Shown: positions 35,664-45,204 of the stretch, one piece after another
How the letters are laid out: every line of letters begins with the position of its first letter
Numbering within the stretch: the first letter of the stretch is position 1
Assembly: GCF_014651515.1 (NCBI RefSeq)
Contig: NZ_BMXA01000002.1
Coordinates: forward strand, 620,001 to 684,000
Reading direction: 5' to 3'
DNA from: Arenicella chitinivorans
Lineage (GTDB): Bacteria; Pseudomonadota; Gammaproteobacteria; Arenicellales; Arenicellaceae
DNA length: 64,000 nucleotides
The notes under the pieces: generated by a model
Told to the model about the DNA's origin: nothing
Database searches by the model: none
What the model saw: only the letters and a program-made list of their open reading frames with translations
Translations under genes and position numbers: made by a program

Positions 35664-37115
35664 ATGACTCGCGAGGTCAGTCAGCAGTATCTTGTCAATT
35701 GGAACGAGCGACAAGCGCTCGCCGAAAAAATGATTCCCCTTCTAGGTTCTTTATATCGCGGTCCCAGCGTTGTGGTTCGCGTATTCGGCCAGAAGATAAT
35801 GAATTCCTCCACTATCTCGATTATCAAAGCACATTTACACGGTCGGTTGATTGTTGGCAAAGCGCTGGATATGCAAAAAAGCTACGAAATGTTGCAGCTG
35901 ATCGAAAAAATGGAACTGCGTCCTTGCCGACTGGATTTAGGTAAGTTGTGTCATGAGTATCTCTCGCAAAATGACGACCAATCCATGCAGGACTTTTTGA
36001 ATCGACGGTTGGGGCAGCTTCTGGGTGACATGACCCCGGCTGAGCGTGAGTCGCATGACGTGGTCCTCTACGGATTTGGCCGAATTGGGCGCCTGCTTGC
36101 GCGTCTGTTGATCGATCGTACGGGCACGGGCGCCAAGTTACGCTTACGCGGCGTGGTGGTACGCGCCAAAGGCGATGTTGCTCAGGATCTGGAGAAACGC
36201 GCAGAACTGTTGCGTCGCGACTCAGTGCATGGCGAGTTTGACGGTTCGATTAAAGTTGATCGTGAAGCACGCGCGATTATCGCCAACGGTAACTTTATTC
36301 AGTTTATTTACGCCAATAGCCCGAGCGAGATTGATTATACCGAGTACGGAATTCAGGATGCTCTGGTTGTTGATAATACCGGCATATGGAAAGACGAGGC
36401 GGGGCTGGGACAGCACACATCTTGCCCGGGTGTGTCGAAGGCATTGCTAACTGCGCCAGCCAAGGGCGATATCAAGAATATCGTGTACGGAATAAACGAC
36501 GATCTGATCGAAGCCACGGACACTATATTGTGTGCTGCGTCGTGTACCACGAACGCGATCGTACCACCGTTGAAAGTGATCAACGATAAGTATGGCATCG
36601 TGAGTGGCCACGTGGAAACGATTCACTCCTACACCAACGATCAAAACCTCATTGACAACTATCACAGTGCAGAACGCCGCGGACGCAGTGCGCCGCTGAA
36701 CATGGTGATCACGTCCACTGGCGCTGCGAAAGCGGTGTCCAAAGTGCTGCCGGAGTTGTCGGGTGTGTTGACGGGTAACGCGATTCGCGTACCAACCCCG
36801 AACGTCTCGATGGCGGTGATGAATCTGAATTTGTCGCAGGCGGTAACAGCAGAAGAGTTGAACGAGACTTTTCAGCAAATTTCATATCACTCGCCACTGC
36901 AAGAACAAATCGGTTTTACTTACTCGACTGAGGTTGTGTCTTCAGATTTGGTGGGCTCGACCCATGCTGGTGTGGTCGACGGCGGTGCGACCATCGCGGA
37001 TGGTACCCGTGTGGTGCTTTACGTGTGGTATGACAACGAAGCTGGCTACAGTAACCAGGTTGTGCGTGTAATGCAGAAGGTGGTTGGTTTATCACTTGAT
37101 TGTCTCGGCAATTAG
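35664..37115 (+). CDS. gap: Glyceraldehyde-3-phosphate dehydrogenase, long form
   Basis: A 483-residue protein starting at the ATG at 35664 after GAAGAGG; a longer frame from 35607 adds no recognisable sequence. It is ~150 residues longer than classical GAPDH (~330). Residues ~1-130 are an extra N-terminal region with no motif I recognise. The NAD fold starts at YGFGRIGRLLA (~residue 136). The catalytic Cys is C294 in CAASCTTNA; the His partner and phosphate site follow (VETIHSYTNDQNLIDNYHSAERRGRSAPLNM split across the domain). WYDNEAGYSNQV closes the family signature. It interconverts glyceraldehyde-3-phosphate and 1,3-bisphosphoglycerate. Long forms of this type occur in Pseudomonas and relatives alongside a short one. 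Confidence 0.92.
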   Translation: MTREVSQQYLVNWNERQALAEKMIPLLGSLYRGPSVVVRVFGQKIMNSSTISIIKAHLHGRLIVGKALDMQKSYEMLQLIEKMELRPCRLDLGKLCHEYLSQNDDQSMQDFLNRRLGQLLGDMTPAERESHDVVLYGFGRIGRLLARLLIDRTGTGAKLRLRGVVVRAKGDVAQDLEKRAELLRRDSVHGEFDGSIKVDREARAIIANGNFIQFIYANSPSEIDYTEYGIQDALVVDNTGIWKDEAGLGQHTSCPGVSKALLTAPAKGDIKNIVYGINDDLIEATDTILCAASCTTNAIVPPLKVINDKYGIVSGHVETIHSYTNDQNLIDNYHSAERRGRSAPLNMVITSTGAAKAVSKVLPELSGVLTGNAIRVPTPNVSMAVMNLNLSQAVTAEELNETFQQISYHSPLQEQIGFTYSTEVVSSDLVGSTHAGVVDGGATIADGTRVVLYVWYDNEAGYSNQVVRVMQKVVGLSLDCLGN

Positions 37116-37127
37116 TCGCTTCGCCCA

Positions 37128-38000
37128 ATGAACTCAACACGTCTCGACGTTCGAGGGCTGCAGTATCACATTCAGGAGTGGGGCGAGCGCGGAAATCCGA
37201 CGCTCGTTCTGCTGCATGGCTGGATGGATTGTGGGGCCAGCTTTAAGTATGTGGCAGAGCAATTGGCCAATCGCTACTTTGTGGTCGCACCGGACTGGCG
37301 TGGCTTTGGTGAAACGGAGCACGCGCCGGGTTACTGGTTTCCGGACTACTTCGCCGATCTGCACGAAATTCTGGACTACTACTCACCTGAGTTGCCAGCG
37401 AATCTGGTCGGGCACAGCATGGGTGGCAACATCGTGCTGATGTACGCCGGTATTCAACCGCATCGTGTGTCTGCCGTGATCAGTCTTGAAGCACTGGGAA
37501 TGGCGCCAACCGACGCCTCGCAGGCGGTGGATAAGTATCGCACCTGGATGAATCAGGTGTTGCGTGGTGAGCCGAGTAAAGTGTATCCGAATATTGCGAG
37601 TCTGCGCAGGTCTATTCGCGCTGGAAACCCCAGATTAACTGATGCCATGGTGGATGAATTGACCACCTTGTGGGCGCGACCCAACCCAGAGAATGGCACC
37701 TATCGACTCAAGCACGATCACAATCACCGGTTTACCAATCCGGTGCGTTACCAGATCGACGATACGGTCGCGATATGGCGTGAGATTCGTGCGCGGGTTG
37801 GTGTGCTCATGGCTGAAGATTCGCCGATGTATCAGCAGTACCACAAGCTGGGTCGTCTGGACGAAGCGCGTCAATTGCTCGGCGTGTCAGATGACACTTA
37901 CGCTTTACTCTCGGATTGTGGGCATATGGTGCACCTTGAACAGCCCGTTGCGACGGCGGCGTTTATCGATCGTTTTTTTGGCGCTGTCGAATCAGACTAA
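37128..38000 (+). CDS. Alpha/beta-fold hydrolase
   Basis: A 290-residue alpha/beta hydrolase starting 12 bp after the GAPDH stop. It has VLLHGWMDCGASF (oxyanion loop), the nucleophile in VGHSMGGNIV, Asp around MAEDSPM and His in SDCGHMVHLEQP. No signal peptide, so cytosolic. The family covers esterases, lipases, haloalkane dehalogenases and others and no specific function can be named. It overlaps the convergent BepA-like gene by four bases at the stop codons. Confidence 0.9.
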   Translation: MNSTRLDVRGLQYHIQEWGERGNPTLVLLHGWMDCGASFKYVAEQLANRYFVVAPDWRGFGETEHAPGYWFPDYFADLHEILDYYSPELPANLVGHSMGGNIVLMYAGIQPHRVSAVISLEALGMAPTDASQAVDKYRTWMNQVLRGEPSKVYPNIASLRRSIRAGNPRLTDAMVDELTTLWARPNPENGTYRLKHDHNHRFTNPVRYQIDDTVAIWREIRARVGVLMAEDSPMYQQYHKLGRLDEARQLLGVSDDTYALLSDCGHMVHLEQPVATAAFIDRFFGAVESD

Positions 38001-39544
38001 AGTCGTTTTAAAGCCTCGAATTCCGCTTCGATCTCTTCGATGCGCGCGGCTAGGCGTTGGCGCTGATACTCCGTCTTAGTTAATCGAAATGCGCGTTTGT
38101 ATTGTTCAATAGCAAAGCCATAATGGCCACGCAGGTAGTGGTACTCACCGCGTTCGAGATACGCCTCGTAATCGTTGCCATTTTCACCCTGGGCACGTGA
38201 CAGCAAAATGTGCAGGTACGGATCGTCTGGCTGGGTTTCCAGCGCGGCTTGAAGAATCGGAACTGCTTCCTTGGTGTGCTTAGTTAGTACTAGCGCATTG
38301 GCATAGTACACATCAATCATATGGTTCCCTTTGGCGATTTGCTCTTGGTAAAGGGCTTCTAGAATCGCCAGACCTTCTTCAATGCGGCCAGCTTCCAGTT
38401 CATTGTCAGCTTGGATCAGTCGTACGCTTACGTGACCTGGGTAATCGTTAAGGATCTCGTCGATGACGGTACGAGCCTTATCAAACTCGCCGTTCTGAGA
38501 CAGCGCCAATGCATAACCGTAGCGGTTTGGTAGGGTACTGTTGCCGGCTTTAATTTGGCTCAAATACTGATCCCGCACCATCGCGTGATTCTCGTTGTAA
38601 CCGGCATTGGCCTTTGCCTGCATTAATTTAAATTCGGTTTCGTCCTGCTTGGGACCAGGTGGATAAGCACGAACTCGCTCAGCTGACTCGGCAATACGGT
38701 TGATCGTCAGCGGGTGGGTGCGCAGAAATTCTGGTGCGTGGGATTCACTGATGCGACTCTCATCCAGCAACCGTTTGAAAAAAATCGGCATGGCGGACGG
38801 GTCAAACCCGGCGCGGCTTAGTAAGCGGATGCCGAGTGAGTCGGCCTCGGCCTCGTACGAGCGGCTGTAGGTGAGTTGCCTATCTACAATGCTCGCCTGC
38901 GAAACCCCAATGGCAGCCTGTGCCACGTCCGCGTCACCGGATGCGGCGGCCGCCAGCACAGCTGCGAGTGTCATCCAACCGTCGTAACGGGAAGCTTCGA
39001 GTTTGCGAGATATATGTTTTTGCGTGACGTGCGCGATTTCGTGGCCAATGACCGAGGCCAGTTCGCTTTCCGATTCCGATTTAATCAGAATGCCGCTGTG
39101 CAACACAACATGCCCGCCGGGAACAGCGAAGGCGTTGATGACGGTGTTATCGACCAAGTAAAAATTGTAATCTTCATCAGCCTCATCACTTACTGCTAAC
39201 AAGCGGTCGCCTAAGCGATTGATGTAATCAACCAGCTCTGGGTCCGAGATATATGGCAGCTGCGCACGCGATTGCCGAATGAAGGCGCGCCCAAGCTGCT
39301 TGGCTTCGTAATCCGATAAAAAGTTGGCGGCGTTGGAGCCAAGATCAGGCAATTGATCGAAATGATCTTCCGGTCTAATTGCCTTTGAGCTCTGACGATC
39401 CATTGCGGCATCCGTCGCCGCAGAGTTTGTTTTTGCTGTGGCTTCCACAACATGCTGAGCCTGTGCCAGCAGACTGGTGGCCAGTAACAAGGTGGTGGCT
39501 GTACATAGTGTCACCACAGCGTGGATAGGTTTTCTCATACGCAT
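37997..39544 (-). CDS. bepA: M48 metalloprotease with TPR domain, BepA/YfgC-like
   Basis: A 515-residue protein with a Sec signal peptide (to about residue 29, ending LLAQAQH). The zinc site HEIAH is in VIGHEIAHVTQKHIS, with the third ligand Glu probably in SYEAEADSLGIRLL. Residues ~300-500 form TPR repeats. BepA is a periplasmic protease and chaperone for outer-membrane protein and LptD assembly (E. coli 487 residues). An ATG at 39538 is an alternative start. It is divergent from tusA (191 bp). Confidence 0.9.
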   Translation of the reverse strand: MRMRKPIHAVVTLCTATTLLLATSLLAQAQHVVEATAKTNSAATDAAMDRQSSKAIRPEDHFDQLPDLGSNAANFLSDYEAKQLGRAFIRQSRAQLPYISDPELVDYINRLGDRLLAVSDEADEDYNFYLVDNTVINAFAVPGGHVVLHSGILIKSESESELASVIGHEIAHVTQKHISRKLEASRYDGWMTLAAVLAAAASGDADVAQAAIGVSQASIVDRQLTYSRSYEAEADSLGIRLLSRAGFDPSAMPIFFKRLLDESRISESHAPEFLRTHPLTINRIAESAERVRAYPPGPKQDETEFKLMQAKANAGYNENHAMVRDQYLSQIKAGNSTLPNRYGYALALSQNGEFDKARTVIDEILNDYPGHVSVRLIQADNELEAGRIEEGLAILEALYQEQIAKGNHMIDVYYANALVLTKHTKEAVPILQAALETQPDDPYLHILLSRAQGENGNDYEAYLERGEYHYLRGHYGFAIEQYKRAFRLTKTEYQRQRLAARIEEIEAEFEALKRL

Positions 39545-39735
39545 TGTTCACTATATGCGGTAGTTCGGGAAGGGCTCAGGCGAGCGCCCCGACAGTCGCG
39601 CGGTTTTTCATCGCAAAAAGTTATAGTCTTGTTATCATAATCGCCGACAAAACAATGTGTTTTGCAATAACCCAATCGGCGATTAACAAGCTTTAGCAAG
39701 TGTACACTATGCATAGTACCGAATAGATTAAACTC

Positions 39736-39990
39736 ATGACAGACGATCTTCAAATCTCCTGCCACTTAGATACGCGCGGCACGCGTTGCCCAATTCCATT
39801 GTTGCGCGCAAAACAAGCGCTCAAGACCATGCAGCCGGGTGAGCTGTTGGAAGTCCTGTCAACAGACCCCAGTGCCAAAGGTGACTTCGATGCTATGCTG
39901 CGGCATTTACCGCATGAAATGGTGTTGCACTCCCAGATGGCTGAAACGCCGGTGGTAGACCGGATTGTGATCCGTAAAGGAGCGGAATAA
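39736..39990 (+). CDS. tusA: Sulfurtransferase TusA-family protein
   Basis: An 84-residue protein with the family motif RCPIPLLRAK near the N-terminus; its Cys carries the persulfide. TusA takes sulfur from IscS and passes it to the TusBCD complex for tRNA 2-thiouridine formation. The tusDCBE genes lie 1.3 kb downstream, supporting this role over the related YeeD and SirA-like proteins. It is 6 bp upstream of the ycgL gene. Confidence 0.9.
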   Translation: MTDDLQISCHLDTRGTRCPIPLLRAKQALKTMQPGELLEVLSTDPSAKGDFDAMLRHLPHEMVLHSQMAETPVVDRIVIRKGAE

Positions 39991-39996
39991 ACCAGT

Positions 39997-40287
39997 ATGA
40001 CGACCGAATCCCGACCCTGTTTCGTATACAAGGGTGATCGAAAGGATGATCACTATTTATATTTACCCCATGAAATTACTGAGTCCACACCGCCTGAAGA
40101 CGTGCCGCCAGTCGTGTTGAACTTGCTGGGCGAATTGAGTCTTGTGATCGAGTTTGAGCTGAGTGTCGATCGGCACCTGGCGCAGGCCGATGTGAAACAA
40201 GTATTGGCCGACATTGAAGCGCAAGGATTCTATTTGCAGATGCCAAAGCGCGATATGCTGGCTGAGGAAGCGGCGTACTTCAACTAG
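39997..40287 (+). CDS. YcgL domain protein
   Basis: A 96-residue protein with the YcgL pattern: CFVYKGDRKDDHYLYLPHE near the start, then AQADVKQVLADIEAQGFYLQMPKRD. The family is small, cytosolic, widespread in gammaproteobacteria and of uncertain function (RNA or nuclease links have been suggested). It starts 6 bp after tusA and is probably co-transcribed with it. Confidence 0.9.
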   Translation: MTTESRPCFVYKGDRKDDHYLYLPHEITESTPPEDVPPVVLNLLGELSLVIEFELSVDRHLAQADVKQVLADIEAQGFYLQMPKRDMLAEEAAYFN

Positions 40288-40433
40288 CGCGCGCGGACCG
40301 GTTTGCGCAGCGCATTATGACTTAACATTTGGTAACCGAGGTCGGTGTAAGAAATTCTGTCGGACTCGGTGTCTATATCTCCAACTCACTCACGGTAGCG
40401 AAGGCTGCTCAACAAAAAGACTTGGAGATGATC

Positions 40434-41090
40434 ATGAAGTCAATAAAACTCGCCGGTGCGGCTAGCGCGCTTAGCATTCTATTTTCAAACCCCACATTTG
40501 CAGACAGCGGATTTTACATCGGTTCGCACGTCAGCAATTTTACGGTAGGCCATAGTCTTGATCGCGATACCGGCACCAACACGACGCCGAGTATTTTAAC
40601 GCTGGCAGAAGAGAGCGACTTCGGTTTGGGTTTGAATCTTGGCTATAAACAACAACTCAATGAGAAACTGTACCTCGCCGGTGAGCTGTTTTATACCGAC
40701 CAAGATATTCAAACCAATAACGTCAATAATTTGTTGCGAACGCAGCTCACCGTGAATGAGAGTTACGGTGCCAAAATTAAGCTTGGTTTTGACATCACCG
40801 ATGACTTCTCGATGTACGGCCTGATCGGTAGCACCACGTTGGACTTCGATATACGCAACTCGTACCCGTTTGCGCCGCCAGTCCGACAAGCCTCTGAGGA
40901 TGTGTCGGAATTCACTTTTGGCTTAGGCGCAGAATATGCGGTGACAGGTCGTTTCTCAGTGACTGCCGAATACGCGCAGTTTAACGACGCCGAGTTTGAT
41001 CCTATTCCAGAGGTGGCTGTGCCTGGCAAAATTAATGCCAACGAGCTGGATTTTTCTGGCTTTACGTTTGGCTTGAACTATCGGTTCTAA
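40434..41090 (+). CDS. Outer-membrane beta-barrel protein, OmpW/opacity-like size class
   Basis: A 218-residue protein starting at the ATG at 40434, six bases after GGAG; upstream ATG/GTG codons in frame (40428, 40329) fit less well. A signal peptide ends at TFADS (~residue 20). Alternating beta-strand pattern and a terminal Phe (GFTFGLNYRF) indicate an eight-stranded barrel inserted by BamA. It has FGLGAEYAVTGRFSVTAEYAQF, typical of OmpA/opacity-type barrels. Function unknown. It is preceded by 146 bp with no feature seen and followed by a hairpin. Confidence 0.88.
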   Translation: MKSIKLAGAASALSILFSNPTFADSGFYIGSHVSNFTVGHSLDRDTGTNTTPSILTLAEESDFGLGLNLGYKQQLNEKLYLAGELFYTDQDIQTNNVNNLLRTQLTVNESYGAKIKLGFDITDDFSMYGLIGSTTLDFDIRNSYPFAPPVRQASEDVSEFTFGLGAEYAVTGRFSVTAEYAQFNDAEFDPIPEVAVPGKINANELDFSGFTFGLNYRF

Positions 41091-41125
41091 GCCGATTTTT
41101 GGCAGGTGTTATTCAATGCTGCCCC

Positions 41126-41155
41126 AACCAGAGCGGCGTCTGTGCCGTTCTGGTT
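41126..41155 (+). terminator. Hairpin after the outer-membrane protein gene
   Basis: A 12-bp stem (AACCAGAGCGGC with GCCGTTCTGGTT, one G-T pair) around the loop GTCTGT, 35 bp past the stop codon. Followed by TAGTCTG rather than a T-run, so a weak terminator at best. Confidence 0.5.
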
Positions 41156-41289
41156 TAGTCTGTAACTGATGCGAACCACAAAAAGAGAATGTGATAACGC
41201 TGAGTTGCTCCTATTGCAGTAAAGTTAGAGTACAAAAGCGAAGTCTCTGGTGTAGACTAGCGGTGAATTTCTAGTTTACGTCACAGAGT

Positions 41290-41679
41290 ATGCAGATAAA
41301 TCTACTGGTTACCGGTGATGCCTTTTCCTCGCAGGCAGGGCAGTCAGCACTGCAATTTGCGCGTGCGGCTATTGCGCGCGGACATCAAATCACTCAGGTT
41401 TTCTTCTATCAAGATGGCGTAACACAAGCGTCGGACGCGCAGGTCCCATTGGCCGATGAATTTGATGCGCCGCATGCGTGGAGCCGCTTCGCTCGCCAGC
41501 ACGACGTGCGTCTGGTGGTTTGTGTGTCTGCGGCGGAGCGTCGTGGTGTATTGAATCAGGAACAGGCAATTGATGCGGGTAAAACGGTGTTCAATGTGCA
41601 TCCAGATTTTCATATCGAAGGTTTGGGAGTGATGCACGATGCCAGTTTTACCGCCGACAGAACGGTGACGTTTAAATGA
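41290..41679 (+). CDS. tusD: Sulfurtransferase complex subunit TusD
   Basis: A 129-residue DsrE-fold protein with the active Cys in LVVCVSAAERRGV, the position of E. coli TusD Cys78. It is the persulfide-accepting subunit of the TusBCD heterohexamer. It is first of four genes tusD-C-B-E; tusC begins within its stop (ATGA overlap). The ~200 bp upstream hold the hairpin above and no other feature I can name. Confidence 0.95.
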   Translation: MQINLLVTGDAFSSQAGQSALQFARAAIARGHQITQVFFYQDGVTQASDAQVPLADEFDAPHAWSRFARQHDVRLVVCVSAAERRGVLNQEQAIDAGKTVFNVHPDFHIEGLGVMHDASFTADRTVTFK

Positions 41680-42029
41680 AAGTATTGTACATCATCACGC
41701 AATCACCGTATGCCACGGCTGCTGGGTTCGAGGCCTTGGATGCGGCCATGATTGGTGCGTCATTTGAAGCCGACGTATCAGTGCTGTTTTTGCATGATGG
41801 CGTGTATCAGTTGCGTACCGAACAGCATGGGCGCCCCGGCCTGTTCAAGCAAGTCACTAAAGCGTTTGCTGCGCTGCCGGATTTTGATGTAGAGAATGTG
41901 TGCGCACACAAGGCGAGTCTAGTCGCTCGTGGGCTCAGTGAGGAGAGCTTACTCATGCCGGTTAAGACCATTAACGAAGGCCAGGTTGCGACCATGATTG
42001 CTCGACAGGACCGGGTGTTTACGTTTTGA
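41676..42029 (+). CDS. tusC: Sulfurtransferase complex subunit TusC
   Basis: A 117-residue DsrF-like protein with the family pattern ITQSPYATAAGFEALDAAM and VSVLFLHDGVYQL. It overlaps tusD by four bases and tusB by four (TTGA), so the complex subunits are translationally coupled. Confidence 0.94.
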   Translation: MKVLYIITQSPYATAAGFEALDAAMIGASFEADVSVLFLHDGVYQLRTEQHGRPGLFKQVTKAFAALPDFDVENVCAHKASLVARGLSEESLLMPVKTINEGQVATMIARQDRVFTF

Positions 42030-42328
42030 GTAGTTTGCATACCATCAGCAAAAGTTGGCATCAGGTGAGTTGGCTTTACGAATTGCTCGCGTTCGCCAGC
42101 GAGGGTGACGCTGTTTTGTTACTCGGCGATGCCGTGCAGTGTGTCGACTCGCCGATCACATTAGCCTCGTTTGTTGCTAAGTGTAAGGTGCAAGGTATTG
42201 CGGTCTATGTCTTGCAGTCTGACATGCAGGTGCGGGGCGTCGGTGAGCCTATCTCAGGCATCAATCGCATCGATGATACGGGCTTCGTTGACTTGGTTGT
42301 CGAGCATCAGCAACAGGTTGCGTGGTAA
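42026..42328 (+). CDS. tusB: Sulfurtransferase complex subunit TusB
   Basis: A 100-residue DsrH-like protein. It starts at a TTG overlapping the tusC stop (TTGA); the resulting MSSLHTISKSW agrees with the usual M-L-H-x-(L/I)-x-x-S beginning, which supports this rare start. EGDAVLLLGDAVQC follows. It completes the TusBCD complex and precedes tusE by 4 bp. Confidence 0.92.
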   Translation: MSSLHTISKSWHQVSWLYELLAFASEGDAVLLLGDAVQCVDSPITLASFVAKCKVQGIAVYVLQSDMQVRGVGEPISGINRIDDTGFVDLVVEHQQQVAW

Positions 42329-42332
42329 CGAC

Positions 42333-42671
42333 ATGACACACAGTATTGAGTTTAATGGACACTATTTTGACACGGATGTGCAGGGTTTTCTAAAGGATCG
42401 CCTGCTTTGGAGCGAAGAGCTTGGTCGGGAGTTAGCGCGTCGCGACGGTGTGGAGTTGACCGACGAACATTGGGAAGTTATCCACTATTTTCGAGAATAC
42501 TACGATGATTACAATATTCCGCCGCCGATACGCATGGTGATTCGTGTATTCAAAAAAGCATTCGGTGAGGAAAAGGCCAATAGTCGCTATCTGTTGTCGC
42601 TGTTTCCCGAGGGCGCGACAAAATCAGCCAGCAAATACGCCGGGTTACCCAAGCCCAAGAACTGCAAATAG
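42333..42671 (+). CDS. tusE: Sulfurtransferase TusE
   Basis: A 112-residue DsrC/TusE-fold protein from the ATG at 42333. It has WSEELGRELARRDGVELTDEHWEVIHYFREYY and the flexible C-terminal arm ending GLPKPKNCK. Only the last Cys (C111) remains; the position eleven residues earlier, Cys in sulfite-reducing DsrC, is Ser (S100). This fits TusE, which passes sulfur to MnmA for s2U34 of tRNA, and argues against dissimilatory sulfur oxidation. A 94-bp gap leads to obgE. Confidence 0.95.
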   Translation: MTHSIEFNGHYFDTDVQGFLKDRLLWSEELGRELARRDGVELTDEHWEVIHYFREYYDDYNIPPPIRMVIRVFKKAFGEEKANSRYLLSLFPEGATKSASKYAGLPKPKNCK

Positions 42672-42765
42672 CTTCGGTTAAACGCCGTAAGTGGCGACTC
42701 AAACTTTTTCGAGCTTTCAAAAAATAAAAGCTTCTTCTATTGCGCAAAACCGTTAAAATCCGCGC

Positions 42766-43851
42766 ATGAACTTTGTAGATGAAGCAGATATTTCGGTTAA
42801 GGCTGGTAACGGCGGGCACGGCGCGTTGAGTTTTCGCCGTGAAAAATATATTCCTAAAGGTGGTCCGGATGGCGGTGATGGCGGTCGAGGTGGTAGTGTG
42901 TACCTGCAAGCCACAGACGGGCTGAATACCCTGGCCGATTTTCGGTTCGTTCGCCATTATGAGGCCAAAGGTGGTCAATCAGGTAGTGGCAAACTAAAGA
43001 GTGGACAGGGGGGCGCGGATCTGACGATCAAGGTGCCCATCGGTACCATGGTGTACGACGCGCAAACCGAGGAATTGATTGCCGACCTGACGGACGCCGA
43101 AGAGCGTGTGATGGTAGCCAGAGGTGGGGACGGTGGTCTGGGTAATACCACGTTTAAGTCCAGTACTAATCAGGCGCCGCGGAAAACTACTAAGGGCAAG
43201 CCGGGTGATGCTAGGGCGCTTCGTTTAGAGCTCAAGGTGTTGGCGGACGTTGGTTTGCTGGGCTTGCCAAACGCAGGTAAATCCACGCTATTGCGTGCTG
43301 TATCGCAAGCCACGCCAAAGGTGGCAAACTACCCGTTTACCACGTTGCATCCCGAACTTGGGGTGGTGAGTTTGGGTATCGGTAGCAGTTTCGTGATCGC
43401 GGATATTCCGGGTTTGATAGAAGGTGCGTCAGAAGGTGCCGGCCTAGGCATCCAGTTCTTGCGTCACCTGGCACGGACCAAGTTATTACTGCATGTGGTG
43501 GATATCGCTCCATACGGTGACGAAGAAGCAAATTTGGCGCAGGACATCCGTACCATTCTCGGTGAGCTGGAACACTACAGCGAACAAGCCGGTGCAGAAC
43601 TTGATCAGCTGGATCGTTGGTTGGTTATTAACAAGACGGATGTGGTGCTGCCGGAGGACCGAGACCGAATTGTGCAGGAGTTAGTCGCTGAGCTAGATTG
43701 GCAGGGGCCGGTATACACGATTAGCGCAATCAGTCGTGATGGTACTCAGGCATTGTGCAACGATATTATGAATTACATTGATGCCGAGCTGAAAGCGCAG
43801 GAGCCGCAAGCGTTTGTATCGATTCCAGACCCCAACGCCGATGATGACTGA
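42766..43851 (+). CDS. obgE: Obg-family GTPase
   Basis: A 361-residue protein with the glycine-rich Obg fold ([31 protein letters not shown]) then a G domain: GLPNAGKST (G1), [11 protein letters not shown] (switch I), DIPGLIEGA (G3) and NKTDVV (G4). It binds 50S subunits and couples GTP status to ribosome assembly. In most gammaproteobacteria rplU-rpmA precede it; here tusE does. It overlaps proB by 11 bases. Confidence 0.97.
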   Translation: MNFVDEADISVKAGNGGHGALSFRREKYIPKGGPDGGDGGRGGSVYLQATDGLNTLADFRFVRHYEAKGGQSGSGKLKSGQGGADLTIKVPIGTMVYDAQTEELIADLTDAEERVMVARGGDGGLGNTTFKSSTNQAPRKTTKGKPGDARALRLELKVLADVGLLGLPNAGKSTLLRAVSQATPKVANYPFTTLHPELGVVSLGIGSSFVIADIPGLIEGASEGAGLGIQFLRHLARTKLLLHVVDIAPYGDEEANLAQDIRTILGELEHYSEQAGAELDQLDRWLVINKTDVVLPEDRDRIVQELVAELDWQGPVYTISAISRDGTQALCNDIMNYIDAELKAQEPQAFVSIPDPNADDD

Positions 43852-44965
43852 CCGCGAATCCATTCATCAACTTCAGCGCTGGGTAGTCAAGGTTGGCAGC
43901 GCGTTGCTCACTAATGACGGCAAGGGATTGCATGTAAAAGCGATCACGGATCTAGCGGAGCAGATTGCATTTTTACGCGATAAAGGGATTGAGGTCGTGC
44001 TGGTTTCTTCGGGCTCGGTGGCCGCAGGGGTGACCCAGCTTGGTATGCGCACACGCCCAGTTAAGGTGAATGAACTACAGGCGGCTGCCGCCGTCGGGCA
44101 AGCTTCTTTGGTGCGCCAGTATGAAGAAGCGTTTCAACCGTATCGAATTAATATCGCCCAAGTCCTGTTAACGCATTCCGATATCGCGAATCGCGAGCGG
44201 TATTTGAACGCACGCAGTACGCTAACCAAGTTATTGGAGCTCGATGTGTTGACGGTGGTCAATGAGAACGACACGGTCGCCACTGATGAAATCTGTTTTG
44301 GCGACAACGACAGTCTCGGCGCCTTAGTGGCGAACTTGGTGGAGGCGGACTTATTGGTGATATTGACGGACCAGAATGGCTTGTATACGGCTGATCCGCG
44401 CAGTAACCCCAATGCAAAGTTGTTGACTTCGGGTGATGCCAGTGATGAGTCACTGATGTCGCTGGCATCTGGTGGGAGCAAGCTCGGGCGTGGCGGTATG
44501 GTGACCAAGTTAACGGCGGCGCAAAAAGCCAGTCGATCTGGAGCATCAACCATCATCGCTAACGGCCGTGAACCGCAGGTGCTTGAGCGATTATTCGGTG
44601 GAGAAGTATTGGGTACGCTACTCACTGCGCGTGATCGCATGGCCTCACGCAAGCAGTGGATGGCAGGTCAAATGAAGATCTCTGGCACGCTGATGGTTGA
44701 TGAAGGTGCTGCTCGAGTATTGCGTGAGCAAGGCAAAAGCCTTCTGCCCATTGGTGTGACTGCCATTGAAGGTGCATTCAAGCGTGGTGAACTCGTCAGT
44801 TGCGTGGATCCGGCGGGTAAGGAAGTGGCGCGAGGACTCGTGAACTACCACGCGCAGGAAGCAAGCAAGATCATCGGTCGGCCCAGTGAGCAGATTACCG
44901 CGTTATTAGGTTATGGTGGCGCAGACGAAATTGTGCATCGTGACAACATGGTGGTGTTAAAGTAA
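43841..44965 (+). CDS. proB: Glutamate 5-kinase
   Basis: A 374-residue protein from the first of two adjacent ATGs (43841 and 43844), inside the obgE 3' end. It has the amino-acid kinase domain ([40 protein letters not shown]-like segment [14 protein letters not shown]) and a C-terminal PUA domain. It phosphorylates glutamate in proline synthesis and is feedback-inhibited by proline in the family. The proA gene is not in the window. Confidence 0.97.
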   Translation: MMTDRESIHQLQRWVVKVGSALLTNDGKGLHVKAITDLAEQIAFLRDKGIEVVLVSSGSVAAGVTQLGMRTRPVKVNELQAAAAVGQASLVRQYEEAFQPYRINIAQVLLTHSDIANRERYLNARSTLTKLLELDVLTVVNENDTVATDEICFGDNDSLGALVANLVEADLLVILTDQNGLYTADPRSNPNAKLLTSGDASDESLMSLASGGSKLGRGGMVTKLTAAQKASRSGASTIIANGREPQVLERLFGGEVLGTLLTARDRMASRKQWMAGQMKISGTLMVDEGAARVLREQGKSLLPIGVTAIEGAFKRGELVSCVDPAGKEVARGLVNYHAQEASKIIGRPSEQITALLGYGGADEIVHRDNMVVLK

Positions 44966-45204
44966 AACCTAGGACGCTGACTTAATGCGGGCGCATTTTT
45001 AGGTGCTGGTATCAATCTGCCGCGACGCTTTCTATTGGTCGCGATTGCTTAGGTATTAGAAAGCAGCCCAAATATGTCAGCCTAACGCGGATGTGAAGAC
45101 GATCACGGATAGTCGAAGCCGTGCATGTGCTGCTGTACAGAAGGTCTCAACCAATGGGGCTTAAGCTTAAACCTGACAACGCAAAAGCGGGGAGAATAGA
45201 TCTA

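Noticed and set aside
39736-42671. Dissimilatory sulfur oxidation cluster (dsrEFH/dsrC-like)
   Set aside because: The DsrC-like protein lacks the inner arm Cys and no dsrAB or other dsr genes are present, so the Tus tRNA route fits better.
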